Shown piece after piece: positions 5,783-10,395 of a stretch of 10,395 nucleotides of DNA. The stretch is from an uncultured Chlorobiota bacterium. Its GTDB lineage: Bacteria; Bacteroidota; Bacteroidia; Bacteroidales; JAADGE01. Position numbers and translations under genes: made by a program. The stretch lies in contig CAMZKQ010000069.1 in assembly GCA_947311265.1 (NCBI GenBank), positions 1 to 10,395 on the forward strand, in the 5' to 3' direction. Position 1 is the stretch's first letter; the number at the start of each line of letters is the position of its first letter. The notes beneath the pieces are model-generated. The model ran no database searches. It was given only the letters and a program-made list of their open reading frames with translations, and was not told the DNA's origin.

Positions 5783-8700
5783 ATGAAAACTAAATGTTTC
5801 CTAGTCATTTTGTTTCTAGCTATGCAGATTTCTGCATTCTCGCAAACACACACCAGTTATTTGTGGCACTTACAGCAACCCAACTACTGGGCCGACAAAA
5901 GTGCTAGCAACCCCAACCGTTACCAGACGGTAAAAGAATCCAACGATATGAAATTCGGTGGACAAAATAATTACCCCGATGGGCAAGCACACCCACTCAA
6001 CGACTTGCAAGAAATTTTCAGCAAACAAGACCGTGTAAATATTTACCAACACGGAGCAAAAAACTCAGTCTCCATGATTACTTGGCACCCCGAAGCAGGG
6101 GCACAAGTTAATTACTCAGGCTGCCTCATCGAAAATGTAAACGGGCTGGCAGCTGCCAACCAATGGGGCTACTACCCCAACTGGGCAAATAATTTTGTAG
6201 AGGCCAGAGGCTGGCAAACATCAGGCGGATTTCCTCGCTTAGACATTGTTGGCTTTACCTTCCATCATGCCTTATCGCCACTTATTAGCGAGCGAGCATT
6301 TACAAAAGAACTTAAAGCTCACCGCCTTATTTATGGCAACACTTTTGGCACAACTCCTAATTACACCAAAGGTTATTTCCCTGCAGAATGTTGTTTTACT
6401 GAAAGGAATATCAAAATACTAGTTCAAGAAGGCTTTGAATGGTCAATAGTAGCCAACAGCCACTTAGCCAGAACAATGAATGATTACCCACTAAGTTACG
6501 GCACTAACGCTTGTAATATTGACCCGCCCAACAAGGCGGATAAAGTATCCACTAACGGAACAAACTGGTGGAGCGGACAAATAGACGGCAGGGGAGGTAC
6601 ATTTGCAGCCCCCTACTGCTACCAAGCACACAAGGCAAAATACATAGACCCTGAAACTGGCACAGAGTATAAAATGGACGTTATCCCGATGGCCGATTTA
6701 CTAAGTTACCGAGATGGCTATTCGCCACAAGGTACTGGCGAAATACAAGCCAATATACAACCTTACGAAGACCCTGCACACCCTACCCTAGTGCTTTTTG
6801 CCCACGATGGCGACAACGCTTGGGGCGGAGGTAGTGCCTACTACACAGAAGCCGTACCCGGCTGGGTAAGTGCCGCCAACAATGTAGGCATTGTACCAAC
6901 TACCATTCAACAGTTCCTTAACGACCACCCTGTGCCAGCAAACGATGTGGTACACGTAGAAGACGGCGGCTGGGTAAATGCCAGCAGCGATTGGGGACAC
7001 CCACAATTTATAAATTGGCTTTGGCCACTTTACAACCCCTCCGACTATACTTTTAACCCTGATGGCTGGACAGAAGACGCACGTAACTGGGCAGTAATTA
7101 CTGCCATTGATAATTTTGCCTGCATGGCAGAAGATTTAGCCGGTGGTGTAGATATGAACAAAATTGTCTATCCTGATGCCAGCTCTTCCAATGCTGAAAA
7201 AGCATGGCACTTCTATATGCCAGCCCTCACAAGCGGCTATATGTACTACGGAAAAGCCATAGATATGGAAGTCAAACAAACCCTTGCGGGAAATAATGCC
7301 ATAGAATTTGCACAAGCAGAAATAGACTTACACCCCAATACAGACAATACCGCCCCTTCCGTATTTATACCACAACGCTTCCCCTATAACCCCGGAGCAG
7401 CAGGGTTTGGCCCCTTGTATGGTTATCAAGAATTTATCAACTCAAAAGATTTTAGTGTCTGGACTTACGCCTTTGATGTAAGTGGGATAAGTACCGTCGT
7501 TTTAAAATATAGAACTGATATTGATGGCACTAACCCACTCTCGGACAGTGATAATGACACTTATGCTGGCGGTGCAGGAGTATCCAGCTGGACATCAATA
7601 CCCATGACTAAAAAAGTAATAGACCCCACCGAAGATGCTGGAGATGCAGAAATTGATTTTTTTATCGTACCCACTCATATTGCCGACCTATACCATGCCG
7701 AAATTGCTGGGCTTAGCGACACACTTGTTGATTACTATGTAGAAGTTACCGATACCGAAGGCAACACTTTTAAAACTGCAATTCAGCACGTTTACGTTGG
7801 CGGCTTAGAAGGCGGTGGTGCAGGTAACGACAATGTTTTCTGGACACCTACCGAACCCACCAAAAACGAATACATCACAATTACTGCCACTCAAGCAGTA
7901 GCGGGCTCAAAGCTGCACTGGGCAGTAAGAGAAAGTGGAACACACTGGACAGAGCCAGACGCTAGTTATTGGCCAGCAAGCACTGTTGTTGCAGGTGGTG
8001 GTGCTGTACAAAGCCCTTTTACCGATAGCGGAAATGGCGTTTATACTTGCCAAATAGGGCCTTTCAATAATGCTGCACAAGTTGCAGAGGGTATTGATTT
8101 TGTAATCAAAATTAACGCTAGCACTTGGGACAATAACGGCGGTTCGGATTATTATTTTGATATTAACAATGTAGTAAACGACAACCCAACAGGCACAAAC
8201 ATTACCATTTCTATGCTTATCGACGAGTCTTACACCTTCGCTGCAAGCGATTTTAATTTCCAAGGCATTTCAGGAGCAACTTTTGCTGGTATCAAAATAG
8301 AGTCGCTGCAAAGCAACGGCGCTTTAAAGTACAACGGCACACAGGTAAGCAATGGGGTAGATTATGCCGATGTTACGAAACTAGTGTTTTCGCCACAACC
8401 CGGTGCATCTGGTGCACCTTATGCGAGCTTTACGTTCAAACTAAAAGATGACTCTGACCGCTACAGCGATGCCACTTATATAGCAACAATATATGTCTCG
8501 GATTTAAACCCCGTTGGGGCAAATGCTTCGGTAACTATTCAGAAAAACGAAACCTATAACTTTGAAACCTCCAATTTTCAGTTTACTGGGCAAGGAGGAG
8601 CTAACTTTGCAGGCATTAAAATTATAGATATTGAATCCGCAGGAGCATTAAAGTATAATGCAGTAGATGTTTCCGCAAATACCCTATGCCCTGATGTTAC

Positions 8701-9445
8701 GCTTCTGAGCTTTGCACCAGCCACCGATGCTAGTGGCAACCCTTATGCCAATTTCACCTTTAAAGTGAAAGATAGCAATGGCAACCTTAGCAACTTTACT
8801 TACACTTTCACTATCAATGTACTTAACACCATACCAGCAGGAGTAAGCTGGTACCCAGAGTTGCCAACAAGCAACGATATTATAACAGTATATATAAAAG
8901 ACGATGCCCAAATGCAAGGCACTGATGATGTGCTGCACTGGGGAGTAAATAGTTGGAATGCACCAGCAGGTGTATATCATACCCCAGAAACAGTGGCTTT
9001 TGATGGCAACTCTGTAGAAACCCCTTTTGCCGGGGCTGCCAATATCTACTCGGTACAAATAGGGCCTTTTAACAACCCGCTTCATGTTGTAAATGCCGTT
9101 GATTTTGTATTGCATTATGGTAATGATACTTGGAACAACAACAGCGGTTCGGATTGGCATATCCCGATAACCCAAACCATAAATGTTGCAGATATGGAGG
9201 CTAAAAACAGTATCGAGATTTACCCCAATCCTACTGAAAACATGACCTATATCCACATAAAATCAAATGGAAATTACAGAATTGTTTTAAGGGATATTTC
9301 GGGTAAACTGATTAAAAGTAACAATGTAGTTGCCCCTAAAAAATTTAGTTTTGATAGCTCGGAAATAGAAAAGGGCATTTACTTTTTACAGTTCCTAAAC
9401 TTGGATAACAAGAAAAGTTCGGTAAAGAAAATCATCAAACTATAA
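5783..9445 (+). CDS. Secreted GH57-like glycoside hydrolase, multimodular, with T9SS sorting domain
   Basis: A 1220-residue protein with a Sec signal peptide (cleavage near Ser20-Gln21). The N-terminal 550 or so residues look like glycoside hydrolase family 57 (alpha-glucan-active enzymes): HLQQP at 29-33 (family HxHQP), a FHHALSPLI motif (160-168), YFPAECCF with E202 in the nucleophile position, and HDGDNAW (341-347) in place of the usual DGENAW, with D342 as candidate acid/base. Next come a fibronectin-like beta sandwich (about 530-675), a carbohydrate-binding-like module (685-795), two adhesin-type repeats (802-1013), a second copy of the binding module (1021-1129), and a T9SS type A tail (1144-1220, starting IEIYPNP). 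It should be exported, processed and attached to or released from the surface. Starch- or glycogen-like substrates are likely but not proven. No SusC/SusD genes are adjacent. Confidence 0.85.
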   Translation: MKTKCFLVILFLAMQISAFSQTHTSYLWHLQQPNYWADKSASNPNRYQTVKESNDMKFGGQNNYPDGQAHPLNDLQEIFSKQDRVNIYQHGAKNSVSMITWHPEAGAQVNYSGCLIENVNGLAAANQWGYYPNWANNFVEARGWQTSGGFPRLDIVGFTFHHALSPLISERAFTKELKAHRLIYGNTFGTTPNYTKGYFPAECCFTERNIKILVQEGFEWSIVANSHLARTMNDYPLSYGTNACNIDPPNKADKVSTNGTNWWSGQIDGRGGTFAAPYCYQAHKAKYIDPETGTEYKMDVIPMADLLSYRDGYSPQGTGEIQANIQPYEDPAHPTLVLFAHDGDNAWGGGSAYYTEAVPGWVSAANNVGIVPTTIQQFLNDHPVPANDVVHVEDGGWVNASSDWGHPQFINWLWPLYNPSDYTFNPDGWTEDARNWAVITAIDNFACMAEDLAGGVDMNKIVYPDASSSNAEKAWHFYMPALTSGYMYYGKAIDMEVKQTLAGNNAIEFAQAEIDLHPNTDNTAPSVFIPQRFPYNPGAAGFGPLYGYQEFINSKDFSVWTYAFDVSGISTVVLKYRTDIDGTNPLSDSDNDTYAGGAGVSSWTSIPMTKKVIDPTEDAGDAEIDFFIVPTHIADLYHAEIAGLSDTLVDYYVEVTDTEGNTFKTAIQHVYVGGLEGGGAGNDNVFWTPTEPTKNEYITITATQAVAGSKLHWAVRESGTHWTEPDASYWPASTVVAGGGAVQSPFTDSGNGVYTCQIGPFNNAAQVAEGIDFVIKINASTWDNNGGSDYYFDINNVVNDNPTGTNITISMLIDESYTFAASDFNFQGISGATFAGIKIESLQSNGALKYNGTQVSNGVDYADVTKLVFSPQPGASGAPYASFTFKLKDDSDRYSDATYIATIYVSDLNPVGANASVTIQKNETYNFETSNFQFTGQGGANFAGIKIIDIESAGALKYNAVDVSANTLCPDVTLLSFAPATDASGNPYANFTFKVKDSNGNLSNFTYTFTINVLNTIPAGVSWYPELPTSNDIITVYIKDDAQMQGTDDVLHWGVNSWNAPAGVYHTPETVAFDGNSVETPFAGAANIYSVQIGPFNNPLHVVNAVDFVLHYGNDTWNNNSGSDWHIPITQTINVADMEAKNSIEIYPNPTENMTYIHIKSNGNYRIVLRDISGKLIKSNNVVAPKKFSFDSSEIEKGIYFLQFLNLDNKKSSVKKIIKL
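8186..8821 (+). repeat. Two tandem adhesin-type repeats inside the GH57-like protein
   Basis: Residues 802-906 and 910-1013 align along their length: Y-F--S-F-F-G--GA-FAGIKI, then GALKYN, a V--L-F-P block, and PYA-FTFK. Such units resemble the cadherin-like or Ig-like repeats of large bacterial surface proteins and probably act as a spacer between the two binding modules. The DNA copies have diverged, so the duplication is not recent. Confidence 0.8.
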
Positions 9446-9470
9446 CTCCTCCAAACAACTGATATATACT

Positions 9471-9511
9471 GGCAGTACGGCACTAAGTCGTACTGCCTTT
9501 TATTTTTATTT
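9471..9511 (+). terminator. Strong intrinsic terminator after the GH57-like gene
   Basis: GGCAGTACG (9471-9479) pairs perfectly with CGTACTGCC (9489-9497) around a 9-base loop, and the T-rich run TTTTATTTTTATTT follows. It lies 25 bases after the stop codon and separates this gene from the next promoter. Confidence 0.9.
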
Positions 9512-9541
9512 GCCTAAAATTAGAAAAAATAGTTACCTTTG
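9509..9541 (+). promoter_or_regulatory. Bacteroidota-type promoter for the haem lipoprotein gene
   Basis: TTTG at 9509-9512 (-33) and TACCTTTG at 9534-9541 (-7) are separated by 21 bases, within the 17-23 range described for Bacteroidota primary sigma promoters. The start codon is 57 bases further on, giving a leader of about 50 bases. The -33 box overlaps the T-tract of the preceding terminator. The -7 box is identical to the one before the permease gene. Confidence 0.75.
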
Positions 9542-9598
9542 TTTATAATGTTGCCTAAACTTTCAGGGCAACTCATTTGAACCCACATAAAAATAACC

Positions 9599-10210
9599 AT
9601 GAAAACCATAACAATATCAATACTGCTTTTAGCATCAACCTTACTTTTTAGCTGTTCAGGCAACACTAAATTCGAGCCTAAAAGAAAATGTATATCAAAA
9701 CCCATAATAGATAATACTAGCAGATACCTAGAAAAAGGAAAAGCAATAGCCCAAAAAACAGGGGCAGTTTTGGGCGAAAATTTAAAATTGGCAATAGAAT
9801 CTAAAGGCGTAAACCATGCCCTTTCTTTTTGCAACCAAATGGCCTTGCAACTAACCGACAGCATGGCAAAGGCAGAAAATGTAGGCATCAAAAGAGTATC
9901 CCTCAAAAACAGAAACCCTGTAAATACTGCAAACAAATCCGAGCTAGATTACTTTTTGCTAACAGAAACGTTGAAGAGAAGTGGCAAAAAAATCACCCCA
10001 CAATTAAAAGAAGTAGATGATAAAATGGTCGCCTACTACCCCATCTTTATACAAAATAAATGCTTACAATGCCATGGAGATAAAAATAAGGACATCAAAA
10101 AAAGCACCTTAACTAAAATTAAAAATCTATACGAAAACGATAAGGCAACAGGCTATAAAGTCGGCGACCTTCGAGGAATCTGGGTTATAACAATGGATAA
10201 AGACAACTAA
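9599..10210 (+). CDS. DUF3365 (Tll0287-like) monohaem c-type lipoprotein
   Basis: A 203-residue protein with a lipoprotein signal peptide (lipobox L16-F17-S18-C19), so it should be anchored in the periplasm or outer membrane. One haem c attachment motif C155-L-Q-C158-H159 lies near the C-terminus, as in the DUF3365/Tll0287 family. The family's haem domain has a PAS-like fold, and the cyanobacterial protein Tll0287 was described with His/Cys axial ligation. Here C78 in ALSFCNQMA is the likely second ligand and SLKNRNPVN (about 100-108) is a family core motif. It may be a redox or gas-sensing protein; no partner kinase is encoded nearby. The gene is isolated by a strong terminator upstream and has its own promoter, so it is probably a single-gene unit. 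Confidence 0.85.
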   Translation: MKTITISILLLASTLLFSCSGNTKFEPKRKCISKPIIDNTSRYLEKGKAIAQKTGAVLGENLKLAIESKGVNHALSFCNQMALQLTDSMAKAENVGIKRVSLKNRNPVNTANKSELDYFLLTETLKRSGKKITPQLKEVDDKMVAYYPIFIQNKCLQCHGDKNKDIKKSTLTKIKNLYENDKATGYKVGDLRGIWVITMDKDN

Positions 10211-10213
10211 TTC

Positions 10214-10234
10214 CCTTTTTTATAGACAAAAAGG
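10214..10234 (+). repeat. Short inverted repeat after the haem lipoprotein gene
   Basis: CCTTTTT (10214-10220) and AAAAAGG (10228-10234) can pair around a 7-base loop just after the stop codon. No T-run follows, so a terminator role is uncertain. The rest of the window (10235-10395) is A/T-rich and shows no gene I can support. Confidence 0.35.
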
Positions 10235-10395
10235 CACGAAAAAAAATGCAATTTTTCTATTTTAAGAAAATTGATTACTATTGTAAGCTAGCTAATTTCA
10301 AAATCAGAGAACCATAATTTTGTAATTTCTAACCAATTGGCACTTTAAGGAGCAACTGAAAAAACAATACCGCTCACTTTCTTGCAAAAAAGCAC

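Noticed and set aside
8684..9256. Long minus-strand open frame (190 codons) within the GH57-like gene
   Set aside because: It lies antisense to a gene whose domains are clear, and its translation lacks family motifs; it is a shadow of the plus-strand coding sequence. The other antisense frames at 7907-8263 and 774-1043 were rejected likewise.
10246..10317. Small frame of 23 codons from ATG 10246
   Set aside because: A short A/T-rich peptide with no recognisable motif, signal or ribosome site.
10315..10322. TAATTTTG promoter-like box near the right edge
   Set aside because: No TTTG at 17-23 bases upstream and no gene start visible downstream within the window.
10345..10395. Possible C-terminus of a minus-strand gene entering from the right edge (16 codons, ending SGIVFSVAP)
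   Set aside because: Too short to separate from chance, and another minus frame is also open here for 29 codons.
1..10395. CRISPR array, tRNA or rRNA gene, classical insertion sequence
   Set aside because: No regularly spaced repeats, cloverleaf-like sequence or transposase motif was found by eye on either strand.

Overview
The window looks like a chromosome segment of a Bacteroidota bacterium. Three things point that way: a C-terminal type IX secretion (T9SS) sorting domain on a giant secreted enzyme, several promoter boxes of the Bacteroidota type (TAnnTTTG, once with an upstream TTTG at canonical spacing), and family content typical of the phylum (DUF6029-like barrel C-terminus, Omp28-like lipoprotein, PorT-like barrel). 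A-rich leaders without clear Shine-Dalgarno sites fit too. A finer placement (Bacteroidales/Marinilabiliales-like) would be a guess.

Layout. (1) Positions 1-1654 are an envelope operon on the + strand: the C-terminal end of an outer-membrane DUF6029-like protein, an Omp28-like lipoprotein with a CxxC thioredoxin-type motif, and a small PorT-like beta-barrel, closed by a weak terminator. (2) Positions 1702-2826 hold an LptF/LptG-type permease that starts at TTG. It converges on (3) a minus-strand AmpD-like N-acetylmuramoyl-L-alanine amidase with two SH3 domains and no signal peptide (2832-3923). A compact palindrome overlapping both stop codons serves as a two-way terminator. (4) Positions 4057-5597 hold a 472-residue protein combining an AAA+-type ATPase, a winged helix and a PD-(D/E)XK-type nuclease. 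It is bracketed by two copies of the same 48-base inverted repeat (arms TATAAGTAGCCAAA, inner spacing exactly 20 bases in both, unrelated loops). (5) Positions 5783-9445 hold a 1220-residue GH57-like secreted glycosidase with two carbohydrate-binding-like modules flanking two adhesin-type repeats and ending in a T9SS tail, followed by a strong terminator. (6) Positions 9599-10210 hold a monohaem lipoprotein of the DUF3365/Tll0287 type with its own well-formed promoter. The last 185 bases contain no gene I can support.

Most of the window is ordinary envelope and secreted-enzyme biology, and the genes do not form one pathway. The exception is the ATPase-nuclease cassette. A single gene sits tightly between two matching paired sites, one of which overlaps its own promoter. 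This resembles a self-contained, possibly mobile or self-regulating unit inserted between two unrelated housekeeping genes. It is the best candidate here for an undescribed system. Its mobility and the role of the repeats are inference.
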